Source of the DNA: Marisa cornuarietis
Lineage: Eukaryota; Mollusca; Gastropoda; Architaenioglossa; Ampullariidae
Direction: 5' to 3'
Assembly: GCA_004794655.1 (NCBI GenBank)
Contig: SMMW01000555.1
Location: 1 to 64,000 of the forward strand
Length of the DNA stretch: 64,000 nucleotides
A program made the translations under genes and the position numbers. Below, in pieces: positions 1 through 10,702 of the stretch; position 1 is the first letter of the stretch, and each line of letters opens with the position of its first letter. Under the pieces are notes generated by a model. The model was given only the letters and a program-made list of their open reading frames with translations. It was not told the DNA's origin and did no database searches.

Positions 1-1631
1 CCTGGGATTCAAGCTGCCAGGTGAGCCGGGCATTCACCATGCGTTCTAAAGTTTTGCATAGACAGCTAGTGAGAGCGATAGGATGGTAAGAGTTGGGATC
101 AGAAGGATCCTTGCAAGGTTTTGGGATGGGCACCACGACTGCCTCTCTCCACGGGGGAGGGAAACATCCAGACACCCAAATAAAGTTAAAGATGTTTAGA
201 AGGAGAAGGAGAGAGGCCTTTGGGAGATGAGTCAGCAGCTGATAAGAAATGTTGTCTGGGCCAGGTGCAGAAACCTTGCACTTCTGGAGGGCCCGCTGCA
301 ACTCATTAAGAGAGAAGGGTTTGTTGTAGTGTTCAGAGTTATCGGAAGAAAGGTTGCAGCTAGAGGATTCCCGAACCAACTTCATGTACTGAAATTCTAG
401 AGAGTAGTTAGAGGAAGAGGAGTTTTGAGCAATGGTGGATGCCAAGGAGTTAGCAACATCTCGTGCTTCTGTGAGGACAGAGTCTCCAACCTGCAGGTGG
501 CCTATTGAACCAGCCTGAAACCTTCCCTTTATTTTCCTGACGGCTGCCACACCTCCTGGGAGGTGGTGCGGGAGGATAATGATGACACAAACCTTTGCCA
601 CGCGAGTTTTCTATTTTGTTTAAAAATAAAACGAGCTCGTGCTCTGCTGCGTTTAAAATTTAGCACATTTTCTGGAGTGGGGTGGCGGAAGACAAGGCGC
701 TGGGCCTTCTTCCGATCACACTGGGCCACCCTGCACTCTTCAGTAAACCAAGGGACACGTAGATGGTGTTTCCGTGTCCCTTTCTTTGGAATGGTTGCCG
801 AAGCAACTGCAGTTAGAGTGGTGGTAAAAATCGTAATAGGGTGGTCCTAGTCAGTATCATAGGTATCTAAATTAAAACGATCATTAGAACAAAGGCGGGT
901 GGCGCAGAGGGCCCGAAAGGCAGGCCAATCTGCCTTAGTCAAGTTCCACCCGCCACTGTAAAAATTATCATCCTGCTCCAGAGCATTCATAAAACGTAAA
1001 ATTATTGGAAAGTGATCACTTCCACATAGATCATCGTGTACAGTCCAGGTAAAATCTAATAATACTGCTGGACTGACTACTGACAGATCGATTGCTGAAA
1101 AGGTGCTGCTGTATGGCCGACAAAAAGTGTTTGAGCCATCGTTTAAGAGGCAGAGATCACTTTCCATAAAAAATGATCCCAACAACTCTCCCCTAGGGTC
1201 AATCGAATCCCCGCCCCATAGAGGGTGGTGCCCGTTAAAGTACCCCAAAAGAAGGACAGGAGAAGGAAGTTGGGTCAGAAGACCCTCAAGGTCTTGTCGG
1301 GAGATCCGAGCGGATGGAGGAAGATAGATACAGCAAATAGTGATAGTCTTGCCCAGCGTAACTCGGGCAGCAACAGCTTGAAGAGGAGTGGAAAGTGCTA
1401 TCTGGCTAAACAAAAGGTGGGAGCGAAGAAGAAGAGCAGCCCTCCTGAAGGGACGTCAGATTGTGAGTCTTGACGTAAAATTTGAAAGCCTTTGAAGGAA
1501 AAGGAGGTAGAAGGTAGGAGAAGAGTCTCCTGAAGCGCAATAATGTCAGGTGACAAACGAGATGCTAGGCATCAGAGCTCTTCAAAGTTGGCTCGGATCC
1601 CTCGACAGTTCCACTGAAGGATGGTAGACAT
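1..1631 (-). pseudogene. LINE ORF2: APE endonuclease and start of reverse transcriptase, broken
   Basis: ORF2 starts with an ATG at 1631, three bases after the ORF1 stop and in the same frame. The N-terminus has the endonuclease motif QWNCRG and ALQET; further on come HHPLWGG, the IDLSVVSP stretch and GSDHFP. After the EN domain follow the linker and RT segments with APGPDN and DPNSYHPIAL; the catalytic YADD region lies beyond the left edge. Breaks seen: TGA at 1572-1574, a frameshift near 1415, Asp to Tyr in the LGDFN-type motif (codon 1240-1242), TAG at 847-849 where a sister copy has CAG, and a frameshift near 545. EN would nick target DNA and RT would copy the element RNA; this copy cannot do either. 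Confidence 0.8.
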
Positions 1632-1634
1632 GTT

Positions 1635-2867
1635 TTATCTGTGAGGGTGGGACACAGAGCACCTCACAGAAGAAGAAGAAGGAGAAGGCAGGGGAAGGCG
1701 GGATGGAGAAGGAGACGCAAGACGTCGCTCATCCACGTCCATCCCCCGCTCGCCAAGAGAGACAAAACGGTTAGTAACAGGGACAGAAATCACTGCAGTG
1801 GCGATTCCAGATGTTTTGTGTTGTGGAGTAAATCTGTCTGGTGATTTTGTTTTTGCTTGTGTGTCTTTCTTGTTTGTCTGTGGTGTAGTGTTTTTACTAT
1901 TTGGAGATTTTGTGTGTCGTTCTGGTTTGCGTGGAGGTCTGACTGGTGAGGTTTGTTTGCTTTGAGTTTGAGAGGCCTGTGATGACTGGGAACCACCACT
2001 GCGTGCAGGAGGAGGAGGAGGCATATCTTGACGGACTCTGACAGGGCCCTCTAAAGAGACCCATGTCATGTCTGTCTGGATAGACACAGACACTGACGGT
2101 CGTTTTGCAACGACTGCCGAGTAGGAAGTGGAGCCTGCAGTAGTTGTTCCTGAGGGTCCACCCACTACGCGACGGCGAGCATCGGCGTAAGAGACGCCAG
2201 ATTCCGCGCGTACGCGTTGGATGGCTGCCTCTTCCTTCCACTTCGGGCAGTCCTTGGATGGAGCAACATGAGACCCGTTACAGTTTGCACACTTGGCGCT
2301 TGAGGAACAATCAGCTGCCACGTGGCCAGTCCCGCTGCAGCGAAAGCAGCGGGCTTGGGACTTGCAAAAGCTCGCCCCATGGCCATAACGCTGACAGTTG
2401 AAGCAGCGCAATGGTGAAGGTATGAATAAAGTAACTTTGACCCGTAAATACCCAACATCAATGGAGTCGGGTATGTTAGGTAGACAAAAGGTAAGAAATA
2501 GGGTATTTGAATTGACTGTCCATCCTTCTTTATTGTCAAGCTCCGACATCCCGGCAAGGTCAGGGCATCGAATGACCCCCTTTGAAGAGTTGAGGGATCT
2601 GTGTGGTGTGACCTTTATGGGGCGGTCCACGAACTGTTTTCCGTCCCATCGGCGAAGGGCCTCTGAAGACTTTTGACTAGAACAATGAACGAGAAGTTGT
2701 CCGGTGCGCAATCTCTTGATGGAGGAGAAACCAGCCGAAATATTTTTGAATCCTTTTGCGATCGCAAAAGGGAAGAGGGACGAGAGCGGCTTGGCCGGCT
2801 CTGTACCTTCGACGACAAGAAAACGGGGCCAGGCCTCTTCAGCACTCTTCCTCACGCTTTCTCTCAC
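1635..2867 (-). CDS. LINE ORF1 nucleic-acid-binding protein with three CCHC zinc knuckles
   Basis: Uninterrupted frame of 410 codons. Zinc knuckles lie at about residues 155-168 (CFNCQRYGHGASFC), 174-187 (CFRCSGTGHVAADC) and 193-207, followed by a PKWKEEAAIQRVR stretch common after the knuckles of I-clade ORF1 proteins. The C-terminal third is Ser/Pro/Thr/Lys-rich and probably disordered. Such ORF1 proteins coat element RNA. The true start is uncertain: the same frame is open upstream through a Gln-rich stretch, and a sister copy (39706-39960) has a longer RERE-type N-terminus. ORF2 follows after 3 nt, so translation re-initiation would fit. ORF1 is intact although ORF2 is dead. Confidence 0.78.
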   Translation of the reverse strand: MRESVRKSAEEAWPRFLVVEGTEPAKPLSSLFPFAIAKGFKNISAGFSSIKRLRTGQLLVHCSSQKSSEALRRWDGKQFVDRPIKVTPHRSLNSSKGVIRCPDLAGMSELDNKEGWTVNSNTLFLTFCLPNIPDSIDVGYLRVKVTLFIPSPLRCFNCQRYGHGASFCKSQARCFRCSGTGHVAADCSSSAKCANCNGSHVAPSKDCPKWKEEAAIQRVRAESGVSYADARRRVVGGPSGTTTAGSTSYSAVVAKRPSVSVSIQTDMTWVSLEGPVRVRQDMPPPPPARSGGSQSSQASQTQSKQTSPVRPPRKPERHTKSPNSKNTTPQTNKKDTQAKTKSPDRFTPQHKTSGIATAVISVPVTNRFVSLGERGMDVDERRLASPSPSRLPLPSPSSSSVRCSVSHPHR

Positions 2868-2941
2868 CTCACTCTCACTATCAGAAGATTCTCTCTCACG
2901 CAGGCGTTTCCCAAGTTTTTGTTGTTGTTGTTGCCATAATG

Positions 2942-3565
2942 AAAACTATATGATTCGTTCCTTCTGCTCCCCACCCACCACGGAGTCCAACAAGGGGATG
3001 CGACCAAGCGGTACCACTAAGGGCATTTCCAGCAGGGTCGCACCAGGGATACAGAAGGAATATACTCTGGCCTACAGAGTGTGTAGACCAGATTGACCCC
3101 TGCCGCAGCCTTCTAGCAAAGCTAGGGCACTGCACGACCAGCCGCTTGATTGGTGTGGGCCACACCAATCTCCCGTCTAGGAGAAGTCCGGGCCAAAGAG
3201 GTGTGTTGGTATGATGGGCCGCAGCCCATCAGGGACCTCAACCTCCAGGATCCCATCCTCCCCCGACACGGGTCTCCCTGCACGGCAAACGCAGGGGGCC
3301 TAAAGGAGGCCACAGAGAAAAGAGCTATATTAAAAGAAAGGCATGATGGAAAAAGAAGGCAGGGGAAGACTGGTGTAGACAGAAGATAGAAAAGACAAAC
3401 AGTAGTGTCATAGGGAGATGATTGAATAGAAAAAGAGTATAGGTGAAAGGGCCAGTGAGGGAGAAACAAGAAAAGCATAAGAGAAAGGGGTGGACCAGCT
3501 TAGCCATCTAGCCAGAGAGAGCCTGGGTGTTCACCCCCGCCACGAGAAGCCTGGCCCACGGGGGC
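2942..3565 (-). other. 5' UTR of the I/Nimb-type LINE
   Basis: This stretch precedes ORF1 and recurs in the same position in three other copies (about 7490-8105, 39980-40492 and 41830-42150). Shared blocks include CCACCCACCACGGAGTCCAA and CAAAGAGGTGTGTTGGTA. Internal promoters of LINEs normally sit in the 5' UTR, but I cannot point to a core promoter here. The open frames that cross it on both strands have no recognisable domain. Confidence 0.65.
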
Positions 3566-3604
3566 AGGATTGCCAGGGTGAGAAGGCACAGCATAGCAGT
3601 TTCA

Positions 3605-3770
3605 GATGACAAAAAGGATGTGGGAGTTCAAACTTTTTACAGGAATGGTTGAAAAGGCGCCCTGACGGATGTGGAGCCCATGATGAAAAGAATCAACAAT
3701 TTTGAAACAGGAATCTAGAATAGAGCCATAGATGCTGGAGTTGCAGTCTGGGGAAGAAAGTATAGTTTGC
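3605..3770 (-). mobile_element. Small I/Nimb LINE RT fragment
   Basis: The minus-strand translation holds SSIYGSI, HHGLHIRQGAFSTIPV and SLNSH, which parallel YESIIYGPA, HHQGLRIFLGAFRTTPV and SLYTEA in the better preserved copy at 33.9-34.7 kb. Only about 55 codons of the RT connection region remain. The 190 bases between it and the next 3'-end fragment (3770-3957) show nothing I recognise. Confidence 0.6.
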
Positions 3771-3957
3771 AGCCAAAGATACAAAGAAATTTCACTTCCT
3801 GGACCATTCTGAGTGCCATGCCATTTACTGATATATTGTCTGGAAACATGACTCACAGTTTAGAGAAGTGGATGCATACTGACTTTGTGGGATAGAACTG
3901 AAGCCATTTTCTATCACCCACTTCTGAACACTTGTAACGCACATTTAAAGATGACAT

Positions 3958-4602
3958 TTGAGGATGGTTTGGTTTGTTTGTTTAACGCCGTGCCAGCAGC
4001 TAAGGCTATATCACGACGAGAAAAGTAAACCTACTTTAAAATGTTTAGGGACAAAAACCCCAAGTGATATAACTATAACAACGTAAAAAATAAAAACCCA
4101 CACAAAAAGCAGGAAACACATTTGAGAGTGGGGAACATGTAAAAGGAGTGTTGTGGCCCAAAAAGGCCACCAACAAACCAAAAACCAAAAAACTATCAGG
4201 GCATAAAAAGCTTAAATCTTATGATAAAGCCCTATACGCCTTAAAAAGGTAAAAATAGCTGCCGATGGGACGGACCTAAACAAAGAAAACAAGGAGTCTG
4301 CAGTAAAAAACTGCCGGTGGACACCCTGGAGTCCAGGACAAGTAATTAAAACATGAACAATCTTAAAAGTTCCTTGACACCAAGGACAAACTGGCGGTGG
4401 TTCACCTCGTAAAAGGTGCGACTGCGTGGCATAGGTGTGTCCTAGTCTGAGTCTGGAAAGAACCACCTCCTCCCACCCCACAGGACGGCATGAAGGCAAG
4501 CGGTCTGAAAGAGAGGGAAGGGTGGCATGTAACTTATTTTGGCCCAGAGTGTCCCAGTGGCGTTGCCACAAGGACTGAACATAGGCCAAGAGGATAGATT
4601 GG
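3958..4602 (-). mobile_element. I/Nimb LINE 3' end: ORF2 C-terminus and 3' UTR
   Basis: The minus-strand translation gives VVLSRLRLGHTYATQSHLL and CPWCQGTFKIVHVLITCPG, the Cys-rich C-terminus of I-clade ORF2, then about 300 bases of 3' UTR. The element ends in CGTTAAACAAACAAACC on the minus strand (plus strand TTTGTTTGTTTAACGCCGTG). The same 3' end recurs at 37808-38444, 38466-38584 and partly at 11186-11281 and 35155-35430. It abuts the 3' end of an RTE-like element at about 4603-4640. Confidence 0.8.
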
Positions 4603-4629
4603 AAAGGAAAGTTTTCGGTCAAAGATCTC

Positions 4630-5950
4630 TCTCTCTCTCTTATTCCTGTATGTTCCCAGTGGAGCATAGGGCCACAACCACACCCCGCCAACGGACCCGG
4701 TTCTGGGCATTCCTTTCTAGTTGGGACCATGTCATGCCAGCTGTCTCTGCCTCTCTGTGGACAGATCTCCTTCACGTCTCTCTGGGTCTCCCAACCTTGC
4801 GCCTCCCCTGTGGGTTCCATCCCAGAGCTTGTCTTGTTAAGTTGTCGGCTGGCTTTCGTAAGGTGTGACCAATCCAGCCCCACTTCCGCTTCCTGATGTT
4901 GTGGCTGGCAGGTTTTTGATTGGTTCTCTCCCACAGGTCTGTATTGGAGATCTTCTCGGGCCATCTGATGTTGAGAATGTGGCGCAGACATCTGTTGACG
5001 AATGTCTGTATCTTGTTAGTGATGGCATTTGTCACCCACCATGTCTCGGATCCATATAGAAGTATTGCCTTTACATTTGTGTTAAGATGCGGATCTTGGT
5101 GTGTAAAGATAGAGCTTTGGAGTTCCAGATAGATCGTAGGGTGTGGAATGCAAGCCTGGCTTTGTTTGTTCGGCTTCTTACATCCTCAACTGAACCTCCA
5201 TCTTTGCTGACTATGCTGCCAAGGTAGGTGAAACGGTCAGACTGTAATGCATTCCCCATGCAGTTGTAGTGGGGCTTCTTGCTTGTTGTTGACCTGCATT
5301 ACTTCCGTCTTCTTGATGTTGATGGTCAGGCCCGTCATCGCTGCTTCTTCTGCGAGCCGAGTGAGCTTTGTTTGTGCGTGTTGTTGTTTGTGGGACACCA
5401 GGCTGATGTTGTCTGCAAAGTCGAGGTCTTCAAGTTGCCTGGCGAAGGTCCACTGAACGCCCGTGTTACTGTTAGAGGTTGTTCTTCTCATGATCCAGTC
5501 TATGACGATCAGGAAGATTGTCGATGAGAGCATACAACCTTGCCTCACTCCAGTCCTCACCGCGAAGGGGTCAGTCAGCTTTTCGCTGTGGATCACCTGG
5601 CGTTTCGAGTCCTCATACAGCTGTTGGATGATGGCAATAAACTTTGGTGGAAATCCGTAGTGCTGCATCAGTTTCCAGATGGTTTCCCTGTCTACAGAGT
5701 CAAAGGCTTTCTCAAAATCCACAAAAGTTATGTATAGTGGTGCCTGCCATTCAATGGACTGTTCAATAATATTTCGTAGTCTAGCGATTTGGTCTATGCA
5801 TGATTTTACCTGCCGAAAGCCTGCCTGTTCTTGCCTCAGTCTCTTGTCTAGGGCATTTTTTAGTCTCTCCAGGATGATTCTGGTCAGCAACTTGCTAGGA
5901 GTGGACAACAGCATAATCCCACGCCATAAATTGGAAACTTCACAAGCAGG
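4630..5950 (-). mobile_element. RTE/L1-like LINE: RT domain and C-terminus, degraded
   Basis: The longest piece (5237-5914) has RT motifs FVDFEKAFDSVDR, GVRQGCMLSSTIF and LDFADNISL; the catalytic FADD is FADN here. Further pieces in other frames (5071-5259, 4772-5035) continue with [20 protein letters not shown] and [14 protein letters not shown], so there are at least two frameshifts. The element starts abruptly inside RT (5' truncation) and ends near a (GA)n tract at 4625-4640. A better conserved relative lies at 21565-22033. The clade (RTE versus L1-like) cannot be decided by eye. Confidence 0.75.
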
Positions 5951-5999
5951 ATGCCAGTAGACATAGATACTATCAAAGTGATTGGATAGAGCTCAGAGT

Positions 6000-6593
6000 C
6001 TATATTTTGTAGATTCTACCTTGGAGACTTAGCTCCACATGCGGACGTCTTACACTCTATTGGTAACATCTTGGCGGCTGAGCACGTGGCAGGTGGCTTG
6101 GCCTGCTCGGCCGCGTGCGATAAGCCTGAGCTGATGCTTGTGGCGGCCTCCCAGCTTACAGCCCAACTGGATTTGGGGTAGGTAAAAATTTTTGCATTGT
6201 GTTCTAAGGAACTGGTTGGAAGGGGAACACTCCCTCTGCCTTTTATTTAATCTCCTTTTAGTCATGTCATCTGGTAGAGTACGAAGAAGAAATACCCTTT
6301 TCGGTAGTAAAATTTATTTCTTCAAGTACTTACCAGATGACATGACAGCTAGCTCCCTCCCGCCTCCCTGCAGTGGGGTCAGACTCAGTCCAGGCAAAAA
6401 CTGGATAAGAGTGCTAACTAACAGGGCAGGTATGGGTGGGGGTGGGGGCTGAGCAGTGTTCTAGTGCTTGGGAGGCACATGTTTCTTGCCTTGCACGTTT
6501 GCACAGCTGGATTTGGGTAGGTGGAGGGTGATATCGCCTTATAGTCAAGTCTGTTAAGTACTCGAAGAAAGAAATTTTACTACCAAAAATGTT
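6000..6593. repeat. Unclassified repeat with a foldback and two direct partial copies
   Basis: The stretch contains a strong hairpin (6261-6292 with 6314-6346) and repeated blocks: CTGGATTTGGG-TAGGT occurs at about 6168 and 6509, and each time an AGTCA...GTAC-CGAAGAA block follows (6259-6290, 6543-6570). This suggests two diverged units of one mobile repeat, of which the first has the full foldback. No protein motif is seen; a G-rich run lies at 6431-6450. Confidence 0.55.
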
Positions 6594-8105
6594 ATTTTTG
6601 CTGAGGCAACTTCAGCTAGAATAGAAGTAAAAATGTTAGTAGGATGGTCCTGTTGAGTGTAATCGTCAATAACATCATTAATCTTTAAATGAAAACTAGA
6701 GCTTGAAAGAAGGCAAGTTGTGCAGTGGGTCTAAAATGTAGGCCAATCTGCCTTAGGTTTTACCCACCTTGAGTAGTCAAAAATGTTATAAGTATAGAAA
6801 AGTGATTACTGCCACATAGGTCATCATGTGCTATCCAGTTAAAAATCAAGTAATAATGTGGGGCTGACGACCAAAAATTCTACAGCTGAAGTGTTGTTGT
6901 ACGGTCAACAAAATGTACTTGAGCCGTTGTTCAAAAGGCACAAATCCTTTCACACAAAAAAACAGATCCTAACAACTCTCCCCATAAACGAACACTCTGA
7001 CTTGCAGATAACCAACCTTAGAAAACAAAAAGAGTGTGTGCACATATTTCCCATCTCTCTTGAGGTGGACCTTGACAGCTGTAACCTCCTGAGATGCCAA
7101 TGCCGACATTCCAGCAAGGTTAAAAAAATGAATGACCCTCCCCCTTCCCCTTTAGAAAGGATGAAGGATCAGTCCACTGAGACTTTAATTGGTCTGTCTA
7201 CAAATTGTTAGCTATCCCATCTGCCCACACTCTCAGAGGTCTTCTGGGTTCTACATTGGATCAGAAACAGTCCAGTGGAAAACCTTTTAATTGAGATTTA
7301 AAACTGATGAGTTGTTTTAAAAACCCTTGGCAAAAAGGGAGAGTTATGAGAGCGGATGGACACACTATACAGACTCTACTACTAGCAAAAGAGGGCAAGG
7401 TCCCATTGACAGACTTTTGCACACTCTCTTGCACCTCATCCTTACCGTATGAAGACAGTCCCCTTACTTAGTTCTCCAAGTTTTGATTGCTTCATTGCTG
7501 TGTTTTAAAGATTTATGATTATTCCTTTTGCTGCCTACCCACCACAGAGTCCAATAAGGGCATGTGACTAAGCAGTACCACTTAGGGCATTCCAGCACGG
7601 TTGCATCAGGGATATAGAAGGAGTATACTCTGGCATTCAGAAAAGTAAACCAGATTGACCCCAGCCGCAGCCTTCTAGCAAAGGACCAGCCGATTGGTGG
7701 GTGTGGGCCACACCAATGTCCCACCTAGGGAAGTCCAGGCCAAAGAGATGTGTTGGTATGATAGGCCACAACCCATCAGGGACCTCAACCTCCAGGAGCC
7801 CATCCTCCTTTGACATGAGTCACCCTGCACAGCAAAAAGAGACCCCAGAACAGAGAAACCAATGGAAAAGGTGTGAAGAAAAAGTTAAGACAGGAGAAAG
7901 ATTGGTATAGATAGGTGATAGTAAAATATAAAATAGCAGTGTAAAAGGGGGTAAATTTGTTGGAAGAGAATATAGACAAAAGCGCCAGTATGACAGAAAA
8001 AGAAAAGTAGAAGAGAAAGGGGTGGTTCAGCTCAGTCAACCTGCCAGAAAGAGTGGGTGTTCACTCCCAGCATGAGAAGCCTGGCCCATGGGGGTGACAA
8101 AATGA
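6594..8105 (-). mobile_element. I/Nimb LINE copy 2, internally deleted
   Basis: 6594-6990 matches the EN/linker part of copy 1 (for example GACCATCCTAC where copy 1 has the TAG stop), about 7000-7480 matches ORF1, and 7490-8105 matches the 5' UTR with its CCACCCACCACAGAGTCCAA block. The part between EN and the middle of ORF1 is missing, so this is an internal deletion or a recombinant. There is no open frame of note. It is much more diverged than copy 1 and therefore probably older. Confidence 0.7.
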
Positions 8106-9154
8106 TTGTATGGACTGAGATAGAAGCTGCAGGTGACTAAAATGTGCCAAAAATATATGTTTAGCATGCAAACTAGAAAGCCTGTCTGAGGTAGAGGACA
8201 CTGTTTTTGTACTTTAACCTCCCAATCCAAAATCTGCAATACATGCACTACAAATGGCTTTACAGGTGGTAAAGGAACCAAGACAAGACTAAGTTGCCAG
8301 CCTTAGATGGGCCATAATTCTACCATAATTTGCAAGGTATTTGACAAAGTCTGCATTACAAGCAAACAGGGTACATGATGGAAATGAAATACTCCAGACA
8401 GCACAAGATCTTTGCAAATGAAATGGTTTCTTTTTTATTTTCACTACTTTGCTACATCCTCAAACCAGTCTCTGTGAGGTCATCATCTTGCTCAGGTTCT
8501 AAAGCATCTCTGATTATTGGTTCTGAATGCTGGGTGGTCACATGAAATCCTGGTCAAGTGATTGAATAACATTACTGGCTGTTCCTGGATTAAACAATAT
8601 TCTCTGATATTGTCATTACTGAGTTTGTCTTTTCTGGTCTTGTTTGCTACCTTTGTGCGACAACTCATCTTGAATGTGATTTTTCTTTCTGAGATCTTGG
8701 CTGGCGTCTATGTCTGCCACTGATAGGTCAGGGTGAGCCTTGTTTTTTTTTATTAAGATGCCAGGGTTTCAAAGGAAGGAAGGTCACTGACAAATAACAC
8801 TGCTTTTTGAATTCATTACTCTTCGTGTTCATTTGATAATGGTATTCAATGAGATGGAGTACTCAGGAAAAACATGTGGCAGGCAAGCAAAATTGCAGCT
8901 AAACATGAAAAGATTGCTCAACCATGGGTTGTTTGTCTGTTTTTTAGCAGAGGAGTCAAGGAGGTAATCTCTTGACAGTATAGTGCCATGAATGGGTACA
9001 GGTGTCAGTGTAAACAAAGAATCATACCACTACAAAGGTTATGTCACTTGCTCATCAATGAAGAAACTAGATAAAAATTTCATAAAAAGATCATTTGAAA
9101 TTTAAGAAAGAGATTAGTATGCCTTGATTCTGGTTTTAAAGCCTGTATTCTCAC
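8106..9154. other. Intron sequence, nothing recognised
   Basis: AT-rich sequence between the LINE remnant and host exon 9. The short open frames lack domains. The minus strand at 8470-8700 contains a moderately codon-like stretch that I could not assign. Confidence 0.5.
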
Positions 9155-9239
9155 CTTGAGCAATGTCATCAAATGTGTTCTGGTTGACCATTCGTTCCAT
9201 AATTTTGGCTGCTGAACACACCCTTGATATGTCATCCCC
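9155..9239 (-). CDS. DNAI1: DNAI1 exon 9 of the window (coiled N-terminal region before the WD40 domain)
   Basis: Minus strand: acceptor ...CTGCCTCAG, 85 bases, donor GTGAGAAT. The frame is inherited in phase 0 and leaves in phase 1. The product contains [20 protein letters not shown], nearly identical to the vertebrate dynein intermediate chain 1 segment that follows the Lys-rich linker and precedes the WD40 propeller. DNAI1 is a scaffold of the outer dynein arm of motile cilia and flagella. The next exon, which should encode the FKYYDD-type segment, was not found down to base 1, so the gene continues to the left. Confidence 0.9.
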
Positions 9240-10079
9240 CTGAGGCAGATATTTAAATACTTCTCATGAGATATAGGAGAAAACAGATGTAGCAAACCAT
9301 CCTTTTTAACCCTTTATATTACACAAATATATTGGAACTTAATTTATGCTTCCTTACATTTCATGTATATACATGTGGAATGACTGGGTTGGTATAATGC
9401 AGCAATTGTGGGAGAACAGAATAAGGAAAGAAACCACAGTATTCAGAAATTATTTGGTGAGGATCAGATGGTGTAATTTTGCACAATTATCAATTGTCAC
9501 CTTCAACAAACATCACCAATATCTACAGGATTTACAGGTGTGTAAATCCAACATTTGACTAAACCACAGAAGTGTATGCAGAATGAAATCAGAGGCACCA
9601 CCCAAAACAGCCCTTTATGGGACAGCTGATTGCAAAAGAAAACGTTGTCAGCCAAAAGAGTCATGGTGAAGGTCAGCAGAGAGAGAACCAAAGGACCGGA
9701 AACTGTCCTGGAACAACATAGCTAAACTTACAGCTGACAGACGAAAACGGAGGTCTCTAGTGGATCTTTTATGTATATCAATATGACCCCAATATTGGGC
9801 TTATCTTGTTGCATTTGCTGGAAAAATTACTATTTTTGGCCTATGCATTGGCCTCTGTATGCATAAAAAAATCTAAAAAAGAACTCAGACATAGCGTACC
9901 ATGAATAGATCTCTAAGAAGCAGCTCTCAGAGAACATTCTTCAGACCTGACAAGTCTAAGAAGCGAACCAGGAACTCTGGCCAACAGAAACTGGCCTAAA
10001 CATCAAACTTTGACAAATGGTAACAGTGTGACATTAAAGCATGGTTAACCATTTATCAAATGCTGAAGAAGAAGAAGGC
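9240..10079. other. DNAI1 intron, nothing recognised
   Basis: AT-rich, without coding signal or an obvious repeat family. Short open frames on both strands are at chance level. Confidence 0.5.
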
Positions 10080-10205
10080 ACCTATTCAACAGCTGCGTAA
10101 ATGAAGGAGGTGAGGGAGGAAAGTATGTTGCACCATTAAGATATCAAACTAGATAGTCTACATGCCTTGGACACAAGTGCTCTAACAACTCAGCTGTTCA
10201 TCTCC
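10080..10205 (-). repeat. Possible tRNA-derived SINE fragment
   Basis: The minus strand reads AGCTGAGTTGTTAGAGCACTTG (A-box-like; anticodon-arm region CCAAGG) and, about 35 bases on, TAGTTTGATATC, a degenerate B box. This is the layout of a tRNA-headed SINE or a decayed tRNA pseudogene. The cloverleaf is not intact. Confidence 0.4.
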
Positions 10206-10618
10206 TACAGCATACATATCCAACTGCATGCTTATAAAACACAACTACTCTACTCTGTGATACATAACATACATAAACTATACACATCAGGCAGGAAGTA
10301 ATTAATGCTTAGGCTGTCCACATATATGATTTTTTAAACTAGAGGTTAAGAAAGGAGTGTTTAGAACATGACATACACCTGCATGGAAGTTGGTTTTAAA
10401 GTAAATTAAAATCTCAAATAAGATTTTAATTTTCCACTAACATTTTGCTTAGCTTGGAAATGTAAGGTATTCTAAAAATTTTGTTTGATTTATCAAAGTC
10501 TATTTCTTAAAACATATTTTTCTTCCACTGAGCTGTTATAAATTTAATGCAAAATATGTTTATTAGCACCAATTCATAGCTTTTGTTATGCACAATAATG
10601 TAATATCATATGACATAC

Positions 10619-10702
10619 CGAGGTTTCCGAAATAGCAAGCTTCTTCTTTGATTTTTCCTCTTCCCTGCGGCCGGGAATCACTTTCTTTTCTTTACTTTTT
10701 TC
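10619..10702 (-). CDS. DNAI1: DNAI1 exon 8 (Lys/Glu-rich linker)
   Basis: Minus strand: acceptor GTTTACAG, 84 bases (28 codons, phase 0 on both sides), donor GTATGTCA. The product is highly charged, beginning EKSKEKK and ending LAISETS. Its position between the FEKQ end of exon 7 and the AAKIMERM exon matches the variable Lys-rich linker of DNAI1. On its own the similarity would be too weak; phases and order make it convincing. Confidence 0.85.

Larger units (their letters stand above)
1..3565 (-). mobile_element. I/Nimb-type LINE, copy 1 (5' UTR, ORF1, 5' two thirds of ORF2)
   Basis: Reading the minus strand from 3565 down to 1, this is a GC-richer 5' UTR, a zinc-knuckle ORF1, then an APE endonuclease plus RT ORF2 that runs off the left edge. 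The order ORF1(CCHC)-EN-RT, together with RNase H fragments of the same family elsewhere in the window, points to the I clade (Nimb-like); the exact clade is inference. Four further 5'-end copies and several 3' ends of the family occur in this window. The copy is dead: ORF2 carries stops, frameshifts and an active-site substitution. It lies downstream of the last recognised host exon, presumably in the next intron. Confidence 0.82.

Noticed and set aside
3122..3478. 118-codon minus-strand frame with hydrophobic stretches
   Set aside because: Lies in the 5' UTR of the LINE, has decayed or different counterparts in the sister copies, and has no domain.
4212..4991. 259-codon minus-strand protein
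   Set aside because: It joins an out-of-frame RTE-like C-terminus to an I/Nimb C-terminus across an element junction; only the last part (from about 4600 down) is real homology.
8470..8720. Next DNAI1 exon (FKYYDD region)
   Set aside because: The minus-strand translation does not resemble the expected segment and no suitable splice sites were seen.
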